Assembly: GCA_048262655.1 (NCBI GenBank) | Contig: JBLXEY010000001.1 | Coordinates: 496,001-560,000, forward strand | Reading direction: 5' to 3' | Length of the DNA stretch: 64,000 nucleotides | From: JABMNT01 sp048262655 | GTDB lineage: Bacteria; Pseudomonadota; Alphaproteobacteria; Rhodospirillales; Casp-alpha2 | Shown here: one piece after another, positions 42,867 through 52,232 of the stretch | Position numbering within the stretch: position 1 is the stretch's first letter | Layout: every line of letters starts with the position of its first letter | The notes under the pieces: generated by a model | What the model was told of the DNA's origin: nothing | The model's input: only the letters and a program-made list of their open reading frames with translations | The model's database searches: none | Position numbers and translations under genes: made by a program

Positions 42867-43982
42867 ATGAGCAAAGGTGTAGGCGTTAGGCTGCAGGACG
42901 TTTGGATTCGATTTGGCGACTTTGTCGCCGTCCGTGAAGCAAATGTTGATATCGAAGGCGGAGCCTTCTTCTCTTTTCTAGGACCATCAGGTTGCGGAAA
43001 AACAACAATTTTACGTTCTGTCTCTGGTTTTTTGGAACCCAGTGAAGGAAAGGTCCTCATTGGCGATAGAGACATGGCCGGCATTGGCCCCAACAAACGC
43101 CCAACGGCGTTGATTTTTCAAAACCTTGCTCTCTTTCCACTTATGAAAGTCTGGGAGAACATAGCCTTCTCCCTTGAAGTTCAAGGCGTTGGTGCCGCAG
43201 CGCGGCGCAAACGTGCTGATGAGCTATTGGACATGATTGCGCTCGGTGGACAGGGCGATAAACTGCCTTCCGAACTTTCGGGTGGTCAAAAACAGCGTGT
43301 CGCAATCGCCCGGGCGCTATGTGCCGAACCGGATGTATTATTGCTCGATGAGCCTTTGTCAGCGCTTGACTTGAAACTCCGCCAACACATGCGAACTGAA
43401 TTGCGCGAAATTCAACAACGCGTCGGCATCACCTTTATCTATATCACCCACGATCAAGGTGAAGCCTTAACCATGTCGGATCAGGTCGCGGTTATGAAAG
43501 CCGGCGTCATCGACCAAATCGCCGATGGGCAAACCATTTATGATGATCCATCCACCGCCTTCGTGGCGTCCTTTGTTGGCGAAAACAACGTATTCCGCGG
43601 AAAAGTAAAATCCATAGATGGCGACAAAGCGGTGATTTCAACGAACAGGTCTGGTGATCTTCTGTCCAGAATTCCATCGGGCGCCAAAGGCAAACTGGGC
43701 GTTGGCGAGGATGCGATGCTGTTTATCCGCCCGGAGGCGCTCAACATTGCCAGCAGCAGTAATGCGTCGGCGAACAATCAGATATCTGCTCTGGTCCTCA
43801 ATGAAGAATTTGAAGGCCAGACTTTCAATGTGTTTCTAGAGGGTGACGGCGGCAAAGAAATGAAAATGTCGCTGGTTAACCAAGGCAAGGCACGCGAATC
43901 CGCCAAAGGCTCGACACTGACGCTGGAGTATTCGCCCGACCAGGCGGTTGCACTCCCCGCCGGTGATCTGGCCAGCGAATAG
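42867..43982 (+). CDS. Polyamine-type ABC transporter ATP-binding protein (PotA family)
   Basis: 371 residues. Walker A GPSGCGKTT (about residue 38), signature LSGGQKQRVAIARAL, Walker B VLLLDEPLSALD, and H-loop YITHDQGEA. A C-terminal TOBE domain (GEDAMLFIRPEAL) is present. AGGGGAAAA lies before the ATG. The next gene starts 9 bases after the stop, so ATPase and permeases form one translation unit. Confidence 0.93.
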   Translation: MSKGVGVRLQDVWIRFGDFVAVREANVDIEGGAFFSFLGPSGCGKTTILRSVSGFLEPSEGKVLIGDRDMAGIGPNKRPTALIFQNLALFPLMKVWENIAFSLEVQGVGAAARRKRADELLDMIALGGQGDKLPSELSGGQKQRVAIARALCAEPDVLLLDEPLSALDLKLRQHMRTELREIQQRVGITFIYITHDQGEALTMSDQVAVMKAGVIDQIADGQTIYDDPSTAFVASFVGENNVFRGKVKSIDGDKAVISTNRSGDLLSRIPSGAKGKLGVGEDAMLFIRPEALNIASSSNASANNQISALVLNEEFEGQTFNVFLEGDGGKEMKMSLVNQGKARESAKGSTLTLEYSPDQAVALPAGDLASE

Positions 43983-43991
43983 GGGGCGATC

Positions 43992-44921
43992 ATGATCATC
44001 GCAACCATGTTCAAAAATTTTATCAATCGAAATGGCTGGGGACTTGGCAGTTATCTCTTACTTGCCGTCGGCTTTTGGTTGATTGTTCTCATTATTTTAC
44101 CCCAACTTTCAATGCTCGACTTTTCGTTCAGGCATCACCTGCCGCCTCCTGAAATGGGAGGACCGAAAGATACCTACACACTGGAGCACTACAAGTTTTT
44201 GGCGCTAGGTGCGCCAGGAGCGGACCAATCCTATAATGTGGTCGATCTTGGCGTTTTTGTTCGGACCTTGCTGGCTGCGTTCTTTGTCACCATCCTTGAT
44301 CTGCTCCTGTGCTATCCGCTGGCCTATTATCTTGGGCAAGCTTCAGGTAGCGGATATACCCGTATTCTGGTGCTGTTTCTCATCATTCCCTATTGGGTCA
44401 ACGAAATTTTACGGGCCTTCGCGTTCCGTATTATTTTTGGCGATAGTGGTGTCATTAATGAAATGATGATGACCATTGGGCTCATTGATAATCCCATTGA
44501 TTTCATCAGAGACAATGTCGCCCTCTATTCCGGGCTTGGATATGCCTATATTCTGCTAATGATTTTCCCCATGTATAATGTCATTGAAAGCCTTGATCGT
44601 AATCAGATCGAAGCGGCCCGTGACATGGGGGCACCTTGGTGGCGCATCCATTGGCGGATTGTTATCCCTTATGCCAAACCGGGTATTTCGTCCGGCTGCA
44701 CAATGGTCTTCATGCTTTCCGCTGGCGCTTTGGCTGCACCACAAATTTTGGGTGGTCCGTCTAGCTTGTGGTTCACGCAGATCATTTATCAATGGTTCAA
44801 TCAAGGAGGCAACTGGCCACGGGGCGCCGCATACGCGATTGTCTTGCTGACGGTCTGTATCATTATCGTGCTCTCGGCCATGCGCCTGTTCAAAGTGAAA
44901 ATGGGGGATATCGGCAAATGA
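43992..44921 (+). CDS. Polyamine-type ABC transporter permease 1 (PotB family)
   Basis: 309 residues with about six membrane helices and the EAA loop DRNQIEAARDMGAPWWRIHWRIVIP, which docks on the ATPase. First helix GLGSYLLLAVGFWLIVLIILP. The start is the ATG at 43992 with AGGGGG upstream; a second ATG at 44007 (MFKNF) is possible. It overlaps the second permease gene by 4 bases (ATGA). Confidence 0.9.
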   Translation: MIIATMFKNFINRNGWGLGSYLLLAVGFWLIVLIILPQLSMLDFSFRHHLPPPEMGGPKDTYTLEHYKFLALGAPGADQSYNVVDLGVFVRTLLAAFFVTILDLLLCYPLAYYLGQASGSGYTRILVLFLIIPYWVNEILRAFAFRIIFGDSGVINEMMMTIGLIDNPIDFIRDNVALYSGLGYAYILLMIFPMYNVIESLDRNQIEAARDMGAPWWRIHWRIVIPYAKPGISSGCTMVFMLSAGALAAPQILGGPSSLWFTQIIYQWFNQGGNWPRGAAYAIVLLTVCIIIVLSAMRLFKVKMGDIGK

Positions 44922-46216
44922 AGTCGCAAAACCTCGTTCTCAAAATCTTTCTGGCCCTCTATCTGGTGGTGTTCTTCGGCTATTTGCTTGGCCCGCTAAT
45001 TATCATGAGCATCACTGCGTTCAATTCGCCTGGTTTTCCCCGGGCGACTCCATGGGAATGTCTGACCTTCGAATGGTTCGATGTTCTTGCCAATGACAAA
45101 CGCATAATGAATGGCCTTAAAAACAGCCTGATTGTTGGCGCTGGAACCGTTGTACTATCGGTTACCCTGGGCCTTGCGGGCGCCTTGATGTTGACGGAAA
45201 TATACCCAAAATTACGAGCAACGTTCTACACAATCGTGATCGCACCAATTTTGATCCCGGGCGTTGTTCTGGGCATCTCTACTCTCGTTTTCTGGGATCG
45301 TTTGAATATCATGCTCGGTCTGAGTGGCGATAGCTTCCTGCATAACGGGATCTTCCTGACGATATTGGGTCAATCAACATTTATCGCTTCGTACTGCATG
45401 CTGGTGTTTCTCGCCCGCTTGCAACGCTACGATACAGGTCTAACGGAAGCTGCGCTGGATCTGGGTGCAACAAATGTTCAGGCATTTCGCAAGATTCTCG
45501 TTCCCTTCCTGACGCCAGCGATTGCGTCAGCGGCTGTTCTTGCTTTCCTGGCTTCGTTTGAAAACTACAACACAACAACGTTCACGTTCGGCAAGTATCC
45601 GACGCTGACCATTGAATTGGCACAAAAAGTTCGCTACGGGATTGATCCTTCGATCTCGGCTTTGGCGTTCACAATCGTGGTCCTGACGATCTTTGCGGCA
45701 ATTGTTCATGAAGTATCGCAACGTCGCAAACAGTTGGCGCTGGCCAACGGTGCACCCACCAGTGCCGTTGGTGGCAGTTTTCAGCTGCCCGGCTTTCTAA
45801 GGGGAAACCCGGCAGCCATCGTGTTGATCATCCTGACCGTCGGTGCGATCTCAACGATCAGCTTCGCCAGCACCTACAGCCCCGAAGCATGTAAAGTCGA
45901 TGTTCGTGAGCAAAAACGAGAGTTGCAAAGACAGCAGATCGAAAAGATCAAGCAACAACGTTTGCAGCAGCAACAGGACAAAGCCCGTCAGGGACCAAAT
46001 ATCTTTGGCTCCGATAAGTCTAAGGCGACCCCGGGCGCAACACCTGCTCCACAAAGCCCAGGTAAAGGTGCCTTTGGCGGCGTCTTTGCACCGGGTAATC
46101 TGAACGAAGCAGCGCCGAAGCCGGAAAGTAAAATAGAAAGCCCCGGTAAAGGTACGTTCGGCAATGTATTTGCGCCGGGCAACCTGAACGAAACGGCGCC
46201 AAAGCCAACACAGTAA
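44918..46216 (+). CDS. Polyamine-type ABC transporter permease 2 (PotC family) with repeat-bearing C-terminal extension
   Basis: 432 residues, about 160 longer than PotC. Residues 1-275 are a normal permease with the EAA loop LTEAALDLGATNVQAFRKILVP. Then comes an extra hydrophobic helix (AAIVLIILTVGAISTISFAS, about 297-318), a Gln/Lys/Arg-rich helix (REQKRELQRQQIEKIKQQRL), and two copies of an approximately 25-residue repeat, SPGKGAFGGVFAPGNLNEAA (380-407) and SPGKGTFGNVFAPGNLNETA (408-432). The true start is the ATG at 44918, overlapping the previous stop. The tail is not part of the known transporter fold. Confidence 0.88.
   Translation: MKSQNLVLKIFLALYLVVFFGYLLGPLIIMSITAFNSPGFPRATPWECLTFEWFDVLANDKRIMNGLKNSLIVGAGTVVLSVTLGLAGALMLTEIYPKLRATFYTIVIAPILIPGVVLGISTLVFWDRLNIMLGLSGDSFLHNGIFLTILGQSTFIASYCMLVFLARLQRYDTGLTEAALDLGATNVQAFRKILVPFLTPAIASAAVLAFLASFENYNTTTFTFGKYPTLTIELAQKVRYGIDPSISALAFTIVVLTIFAAIVHEVSQRRKQLALANGAPTSAVGGSFQLPGFLRGNPAAIVLIILTVGAISTISFASTYSPEACKVDVREQKRELQRQQIEKIKQQRLQQQQDKARQGPNIFGSDKSKATPGATPAPQSPGKGAFGGVFAPGNLNEAAPKPESKIESPGKGTFGNVFAPGNLNETAPKPTQ
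46055..46213 (+). repeat. Direct coding repeat in the permease tail
   Basis: Two in-frame copies, 46055-46138 and 46139-46213, encoding SPGKG(A/T)FG(G/N)VFAPGNLNE(A/T)APKP. The DNA differs at many third positions, so the copies are old and held by selection at protein level. Confidence 0.8.
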
Positions 46217-46241
46217 TTAGTATTGGCATAACGAACGGGAA

Positions 46242-46273
46242 CAAAAAGACCTGCCATACGGCAGGTCTTTTTT
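46242..46273. terminator. Bidirectional intrinsic terminator between the importer operon and panB
   Basis: Stem GACCTGCC (46247-46254) with GGCAGGTC (46259-46266), loop ATAC, seven T after it and five A before it. It can end transcripts of the plus-strand importer and, read in reverse, of the minus-strand panB, which stops at 46324. Confidence 0.9.
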
Positions 46274-46323
46274 TATCTGTAAAATGAGCCCATCATTCAA
46301 AGTCTTTGTTTTAAGATCAATAT

Positions 46324-47139
46324 CTATTTTGGTTCATAGACTTCCGCTGCCCCTGGAAATGAGGCACTTCGGACATCTTCCGCATATCGGCTAATGGCGT
46401 CCGAGATGAGTCCCCGACTATCCGCATAGCGACGTACAAACTTCGGGGACCAGTCAAATACGCCCAACAGGTCCTCAGTGACCAGAATTTGCCCGTCGCA
46501 AGCAGACGACGCCCCGATACCGATCGTCGGAACACTCACCGCATCTGTTATTTCTTGCGCAAGATCAGAAACAACACCTTCGACAACAATCGCAAACGCG
46601 CCTGCATTGGCCATTTCAATTGCGCTCTCTATGACCTGTGTTCGCTCTTCTTCCGTCCGGCCGACAACCCTGAAACCGCCACTGACATTGACGAACTGCG
46701 GGCGCAATCCAATGTGCGCGCAAACAGGAATGCCGCGCTCAACAATAAACTCGATACTTTGCGCGGACTGTTTATTGCATTCAAGTTTCACGGCCTGACA
46801 GCCGACTTCCTGAATAACGCGAAGGGATGCCCGGTATGCCATTTCCGGGCTCTCTTCATAGCTACCGAAGGGAAGATCAACGACGACAAACGCACTTTCA
46901 GCACCCCGCATTACCGCCTGCCCATGCATAATCATCATCTCAAGCGTAACGGTTGTCGTATCTTTCAAGCCATGCAACACCATCCCGACGGAATCACCAA
47001 CCAGTAAAAGGTCACAGTGTGGGTCCAAAAGTTCCGCCATGGGCGCGGTATAGGCAGTCAAACAAACCAGCTTTTCCTGACGCTTGGCACCAACGATATC
47101 AAGAACTGACTTGCGGTGGGGCTTGAGGACTTTAGACAT
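46324..47139 (-). CDS. panB: 3-methyl-2-oxobutanoate hydroxymethyltransferase
   Basis: 271 residues. It transfers a hydroxymethyl group from methylene-THF to 2-oxoisovalerate, the first step of pantothenate synthesis. Marks: LVCLTAYTAPMAELLDPHCD, LLVGDSVGMVLHG (Mg-binding Asp), VVVDLPFGSYE, VKLECNKQ, VCAHIGLRPQ and IGIGASSACDGQILVTEDLLG. Length is normal for PanB. panC is not adjacent; a ketopantoate reductase gene lies at 17376-18296. Confidence 0.95.
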   Translation of the reverse strand: MSKVLKPHRKSVLDIVGAKRQEKLVCLTAYTAPMAELLDPHCDLLLVGDSVGMVLHGLKDTTTVTLEMMIMHGQAVMRGAESAFVVVDLPFGSYEESPEMAYRASLRVIQEVGCQAVKLECNKQSAQSIEFIVERGIPVCAHIGLRPQFVNVSGGFRVVGRTEEERTQVIESAIEMANAGAFAIVVEGVVSDLAQEITDAVSVPTIGIGASSACDGQILVTEDLLGVFDWSPKFVRRYADSRGLISDAISRYAEDVRSASFPGAAEVYEPK

Positions 47140-47223
47140 AGAACATCACTCCGTTACGCTGTTTGCATGCACATGACGGACGTCACGTCGCAAAAGGCAC
47201 GCGGATACTAAAGATGATGCGCG

Positions 47224-47246
47224 GCGAACTCAACAAGTGAGTTCGC
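47224..47246. repeat. Intergenic hairpin downstream of the RTX gene
   Basis: Perfect 9-base arms GCGAACTCA (47224-47232) and TGAGTTCGC (47238-47246), 5-base loop. No T run on the minus strand, so a weak or factor-assisted end for the RTX transcript is the most one can say. Confidence 0.4.
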
Positions 47247-47293
47247 ACATGCAGCATAAGACAGTTCGTGTTATAAAAATCAGCGCTGCTGAG

Positions 47294-50200
47294 TTAGTCT
47301 TGCCAATTTCCAGTGATAACCGAACTCAGCGCATCGTTCAAAGCGACAGAGAGCTCTGTCTCACCAAGAGCGGGCGGGCTGAATGCGGCCATTGCACTTA
47401 CCAGGTTTTCAACGTTCGCAGCGTTCAAGGTCTCGCCTTCGCTTGTCTCGAATACTGCGATCCGGTTATCGGTTCCGACATACCAGTCATTAATTGTGAC
47501 GCGGTCTTCAGTGCCAATAATCTGCACCTCCAGATCGTCGTCCACCTGGCGGAACCACAGTTGCGTGGTTGCGATATCATCGCTAAAGCTCAATTTATCG
47601 TTGGAAGCGCTTTCTCCCATGTTATCGATAACATCCGCTCCGTCGTCGAGATTGAAAATATAGGTGTCGTCACCCGCGCCACCCGTCAATGTGTCGTCGC
47701 CGCCGGATCCTTCAAGACTATCGTTACCTTCGTTGCCGAAAAACAAATCAGCACCGTTACCACCAAACATGCGATCATTGCCTTCGTTGCCAAATGCCGA
47801 TCCGCCGCCGCCTTGTGAGAAGATCAAATCGTCGCCCAAGCCACCACTCAGCAGATCCGCTCCACCGCCGCCAATCAGCACATCAACGCCATCGCCGCCA
47901 TTGATGGTATCGTTGCCGCCTTCACCGCGCAGGGTATCGTTTCCGTCATCTCCGTTCAGGGTGTCGCCGCCATCACCGCCATAGAGGATGTCGTTACCAT
48001 CGCCACCATGCATCTCATCGGCATCAGCTTCGCCCCAAATGCGGTCGTCGTTATCACCACCATACAGCGTATCTTTGCCGTCTCCACCGTGCAGGCTGTC
48101 ATTCCCGACACCGCCACTCAACACATCGTTACCAAGGCCACCGTCCAGGGCGTCAGCACCTTCACCGCCATTCAGGACATCGGCACCATCATCTCCAAAG
48201 ACAACGTCGTCCCCAGCACCGGCGTCGATTGTATCGCGTCCGCCATCGCCATTTATCCTGTCATCGCCATCACCACCGGTGATCGTGTCATCGCCATTTC
48301 CAGCGACAATAGTATCATCACCCAAACCACCGCTGATGACATCATCGCCACTGGCCGTATCGATTGTATCATTACCGGCTCCGCCTTCGACAACATCAGC
48401 TCCGGCATTTCCAGTGATGATGTCATCACCATCGCCCCCATCGAGGTTATCATCTCCGCCACCGCCGGTCAGCGTGTCATTGCCAAGACCTCCAAGCAGT
48501 ACATCATTTTCAGAACCACCGATAAGGACGTCATCGCCTTCACCGCCGTCAAGGCTATCGTCACCGCCGCCACCGTTGAGCGTATCATTTCCTAGGCCAC
48601 CAGATAATGTATCGGCGTCAACGCCACCGGTTAAAACATCATCCCCTTCGCCACCCTCAAGGATGTCTGCGCCGCCGCTTCCTTGCAATGTGTCGTTACC
48701 CGTGCCGCCAATTAATGTGTCGTCACCGGCAGATCCCGTTAACAAGTCGTCTCCTGCGTCTCCGTAGACGGTGTCATTGCCGCCACCGCCAACCAGCGTA
48801 TCGTTGCCATCGCCACCATGGATCACATCGTCACCACCGTCACCATTGGCCGTATCATCACCATCGCCACCCAACAATATATCAGCACTATTGCTGCCAT
48901 TGAGCGTGTCATCGCCTGCTCCACCGTCCAAAGTATCGGAGCCGCCACCGCCAATAAGGGTGTCATTCCCGTCGCCGCCCTGAAGGTTATCCGAGCCATC
49001 GCCGCCATCCAGAATGTCGTTGCCGGCGCCACCAACAAGCGTATCTTTGCCTTCTTCTCCGTAGAGAATATCGTCACCTGGAAGGCTGGCCAAAATCGAG
49101 ATTTGCCCAAGGTCTGTTGCCAAGGCCTCGGAAATCACACCTGTGTCGGGATCAGTATCTTCGCTCGTGGCCGTGACCGTCAGCGAGAAATCAGCAACGC
49201 TATCCGGTGCTGTGATGGTGAGGCCCGGCAAATCTGCTGGACTTAGTGTCACGGATCCGTCGGCGTTCGATGTACCTGCAGAGAGGGTCACACCTGCGGG
49301 AATTCCAGATAGGTTAAGTGATAGCATCTCGGAACCGTCAACGTCACTGAGTAAGGCCTGGATGTCGAGAGGGCTGGTCGATGACCCGGCCCCATCGCCA
49401 ATGAGGATGTCATTGCCAGCACCGCCATTTATCGTATCGTTTCCGCCATTTCCCTGGAGTGTGTCTTTTTGGTCTGTGCCAACAATCGTGTCATCACCCC
49501 CCAGCGGATCGCTGAGCACCGCATCGGATAGACTAACTAGTGGGGCATCCGCAACCGCAACAACTGCCACAACCGCCGCAATCGCACTCGTCGTGGTGCT
49601 TTGCCCAGTGATTTGACTCGTCGCAACTGCAGATACAGAAAGGGTGAAATCGGTCGCATCATCAGCCGCGGGCGTAACTGTTAGGCCAACAAGTTCGCTT
49701 TGTGTGAGCGTGAATGTACCATCACCATTATCAGATCCAGCAGACAAAACGGCTCCCGTCGGAAGGCCAGAAAGCACGACAGAAACATCAAATAAATCAG
49801 GGGCATTTGTCACTTCAGCGGTAATGGCGAGGTCAATCGCTGCGTCTTCATCACCGCTAACGGGTGTCGCGTCAAATGCGATGACCGGATCAATCAGACC
49901 GCCTTCAACCTCTTCACCTGTTTCTGAATCGATGATCGTCAAATCAACCGTTTCAAAGTTGCTAATTGAAAGACCAAGAATATCAAACGTACCAACGGCC
50001 CCGTTATCCGCGTTCGCATCGTTGTTGTTCTGTACAAACTGGTTGAGCGCGATGACCGCATTCACGACATCCGGGTTGCTGAGGTCATCGGTTTCAATTG
50101 TAATTTGAAGGGTATCGGCTCCAAGGCCACCGTCACTGATTTCATCGATGCCATCCGAAGCGTCGCCATCGCCATCACCAAATTCGAATACAACCGTATC

Positions 50201-52042
50201 AGCGCCAGCACCACCGTCAATTACGTCACTGCCGGCACCACCGGTCAACACGTCGCGACCGTTCCCGCCCAAAATGACGTCATCGCCATTATTTCCTTGC
50301 AGGATATCGGCTCCGCCATTGCCTCTAAGTGTGTCGTTACCGTTTCCACCTCGAATATCGTCGTCACCGGCGCCACCGCTGATCTTGTCCTTGCCACCGT
50401 TTCCACGCAGGACATCGTCGCCATCGCCACCCTTGATCGTATCCTTTCCAGCGCCACCAACGATGTGATCATCGCCTTCACCGCCATCCAGAACGTCGTT
50501 ACCAACGCCGCCATCAAGCTCGTCATTACCCGTTCCGCCGCTCAGGACGTCATCTCCATAACCGCCTTCTAAAATGTCATTGCCCGCTTCCCCGTTGAGC
50601 ACATCGTCATCATCTTCAGCGACAATCACGGTTTCGGTGACTGGTGCAAAATCAATATCGAGGATAACGTCATCGAAATCCTGATCGCCAAGATTGGCCA
50701 AGTCTTCAAATGCCAGCTTAATCCCGCCGTTCCCATTTTGCCCAGAAACAACGTGCACCTGGTCATCGGGATTGAGGGCAAGATTATCGCCACCAACCAA
50801 CGCATGGTAAACATCGCCGCGCACAGGAATTTCCCAACCACGGTCATAAACAAAATAAAGTTCGGGGCTGTCACTGTTCAACGTTGCCGGACCACCATTA
50901 CTGTCGCGGAACTCAAAATGCCCATTTCGGAAGTGGCCCATACCGTAGTTTTTATAAAACCCGTTTGAAATCAGGAAGACACCAAGCGTTTCACCTGCGT
51001 TTAGATCAACATCAACCGAGGTGCCTGCCTGTGTCGTGTTCCAGCCATAGCCCTCGGACGCATCCTTAAATGCGATCTCAACACCGGTAATATTGCCGTC
51101 GGCATCGACCCGATAAGTTCCGACCGTGTTATGATAGGTGGCGTTTTCTCCTGCAAAAGTCAGCGTTACGGCATGGTCTTTGGCAATTGTGAAGTGATCG
51201 GCATTGATGCCTTGCTCCAGCGTTTCGCTAAGCCCCGTGAGATCATGCTCGACCGATATTTCTTTTTCGACATCAACACGGGTTTCGCTGCCACCGATCA
51301 GAACATCATCACCAGCGCCGCCGTTAAGCGTGTCATTGCCAAGACCGCCATCAATGACATCATCGGCGTCGCCACCGTTTACCTGATCATCACCACCCAG
51401 CGCTTCGTAAGCTTCGCCGTTACCGTAATCTGCGTCATCTGCGGCCAGATCAACCACATCATCATTGTCCGTAAACAACGGAGGGGGTGTCGTCGCATAT
51501 ACCGAGACGTTATCCAGATACCCACCACGCCCGTCATCGCTGCCGACAGCTCGAAATTCCAGTTTCCCGACCTCGCCACTGCCTTCCAGTTCGTAAGTGT
51601 GGGTCTGCCAGTTCACCCGCCAGCCCCCACGTGCCGTAATCGTGTCAATGACCACACCATTCCAGACGACCTGTATGCCATTTGATGAAGCGCGACTAAA
51701 AGGTGGGGGCGAATAGTCAAAGGATAACTGAAAAGTGCCGCCGTCTGAGGTTGCGATATTCTGAGAAATCTGACTATTGGTGTTCCGTGCACCGCTTCCA
51801 TCAAGTTCAATGTGATTTCTGCCGGATGAAGACGGCAACCAACGATGCGAAATGACATCTGGCCCTGGACCAGAGTCCGTCTGCCAGCCAACGAGTTGCG
51901 CCGAATGATTACGATGATAGCGGGAACTGCCATGGCGATGGCTTGATCTACCATACCCGTGCCCTGAACTGCCACGAGTGGTTTCTTCGAAACTACCGTT
52001 CGCGATCAGATTTTCGCCGTAAGTCGTCGTGTTTTCAGTCAT
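47294..52042 (-). CDS. Large RTX (haemolysin-type Ca-binding repeat) secreted protein
   Basis: 1582 residues. Order: N-terminal Gly/Ser/His-rich stretch and a beta-sandwich of the DUF642/choice-of-anchor kind (NLIANGSFE, RNHIELDG, YLDNVSVYA; 10-185); short RTX block (215-250); DUF4114-like domain ending LANLGDQDFDDVILDIDFAP (about 290-470); RTX block (480-620); two Ca-dependent Ig/cadherin-like segments (about 640-980); a very long RTX array of GGxGxDxLx nonapeptides (about 985-1440); and the C-terminal haemolysin-related domain (LWFRQVDDDLEVQIIG, VTINDWYVG). It should leave the cell by a type I system, not seen in this window, and fold on binding calcium. Adhesin or matrix protein is likelier than toxin; no enzymatic domain seen. 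Confidence 0.9.
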   Translation of the reverse strand: MTENTTTYGENLIANGSFEETTRGSSGHGYGRSSHRHGSSRYHRNHSAQLVGWQTDSGPGPDVISHRWLPSSSGRNHIELDGSGARNTNSQISQNIATSDGGTFQLSFDYSPPPFSRASSNGIQVVWNGVVIDTITARGGWRVNWQTHTYELEGSGEVGKLEFRAVGSDDGRGGYLDNVSVYATTPPPLFTDNDDVVDLAADDADYGNGEAYEALGGDDQVNGGDADDVIDGGLGNDTLNGGAGDDVLIGGSETRVDVEKEISVEHDLTGLSETLEQGINADHFTIAKDHAVTLTFAGENATYHNTVGTYRVDADGNITGVEIAFKDASEGYGWNTTQAGTSVDVDLNAGETLGVFLISNGFYKNYGMGHFRNGHFEFRDSNGGPATLNSDSPELYFVYDRGWEIPVRGDVYHALVGGDNLALNPDDQVHVVSGQNGNGGIKLAFEDLANLGDQDFDDVILDIDFAPVTETVIVAEDDDDVLNGEAGNDILEGGYGDDVLSGGTGNDELDGGVGNDVLDGGEGDDHIVGGAGKDTIKGGDGDDVLRGNGGKDKISGGAGDDDIRGGNGNDTLRGNGGADILQGNNGDDVILGGNGRDVLTGGAGSDVIDGGAGADTVVFEFGDGDGDASDGIDEISDGGLGADTLQITIETDDLSNPDVVNAVIALNQFVQNNNDANADNGAVGTFDILGLSISNFETVDLTIIDSETGEEVEGGLIDPVIAFDATPVSGDEDAAIDLAITAEVTNAPDLFDVSVVLSGLPTGAVLSAGSDNGDGTFTLTQSELVGLTVTPAADDATDFTLSVSAVATSQITGQSTTTSAIAAVVAVVAVADAPLVSLSDAVLSDPLGGDDTIVGTDQKDTLQGNGGNDTINGGAGNDILIGDGAGSSTSPLDIQALLSDVDGSEMLSLNLSGIPAGVTLSAGTSNADGSVTLSPADLPGLTITAPDSVADFSLTVTATSEDTDPDTGVISEALATDLGQISILASLPGDDILYGEEGKDTLVGGAGNDILDGGDGSDNLQGGDGNDTLIGGGGSDTLDGGAGDDTLNGSNSADILLGGDGDDTANGDGGDDVIHGGDGNDTLVGGGGNDTVYGDAGDDLLTGSAGDDTLIGGTGNDTLQGSGGADILEGGEGDDVLTGGVDADTLSGGLGNDTLNGGGGDDSLDGGEGDDVLIGGSENDVLLGGLGNDTLTGGGGDDNLDGGDGDDIITGNAGADVVEGGAGNDTIDTASGDDVISGGLGDDTIVAGNGDDTITGGDGDDRINGDGGRDTIDAGAGDDVVFGDDGADVLNGGEGADALDGGLGNDVLSGGVGNDSLHGGDGKDTLYGGDNDDRIWGEADADEMHGGDGNDILYGGDGGDTLNGDDGNDTLRGEGGNDTINGGDGVDVLIGGGGADLLSGGLGDDLIFSQGGGGSAFGNEGNDRMFGGNGADLFFGNEGNDSLEGSGGDDTLTGGAGDDTYIFNLDDGADVIDNMGESASNDKLSFSDDIATTQLWFRQVDDDLEVQIIGTEDRVTINDWYVGTDNRIAVFETSEGETLNAANVENLVSAMAAFSPPALGETELSVALNDALSSVITGNWQD

Positions 52043-52232
52043 TATTGCGTTGGTCCGTCATACTTGATTTATGCGTTAAGAAACGGACACCCCTACAGGC
52101 CCCCGAATCGATGCGAATTTGGCGCAAAAATTAGCCGTCAAAGCTTATGACAACCTTGCAAGTCGAGATATATTGCGAAATGTAATTAAACGGCCATAAA
52201 ATTTTATGCCGCCACGTCGTACAACAGACGGA

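Noticed and set aside
44768..44917. Extended N-terminus of the second ABC permease
   Set aside because: The extra residues lie inside the first permease gene in another frame; the ATGA overlap at 44918 gives a normal first membrane helix.
47664..48767. Long plus-strand open frames (up to 259 residues, Ser/Pro-rich) opposite the RTX gene
   Set aside because: They are mirror images of the GGxGxD repeat codons, low in complexity and without ribosome sites; the RTX frame on the minus strand explains the sequence.
48100..50570. Apparent short-period DNA repeats that might suggest a CRISPR or VNTR
   Set aside because: They are the 27-base coding units of RTX nonapeptides, degenerate at third positions and without unique spacers of fixed length.
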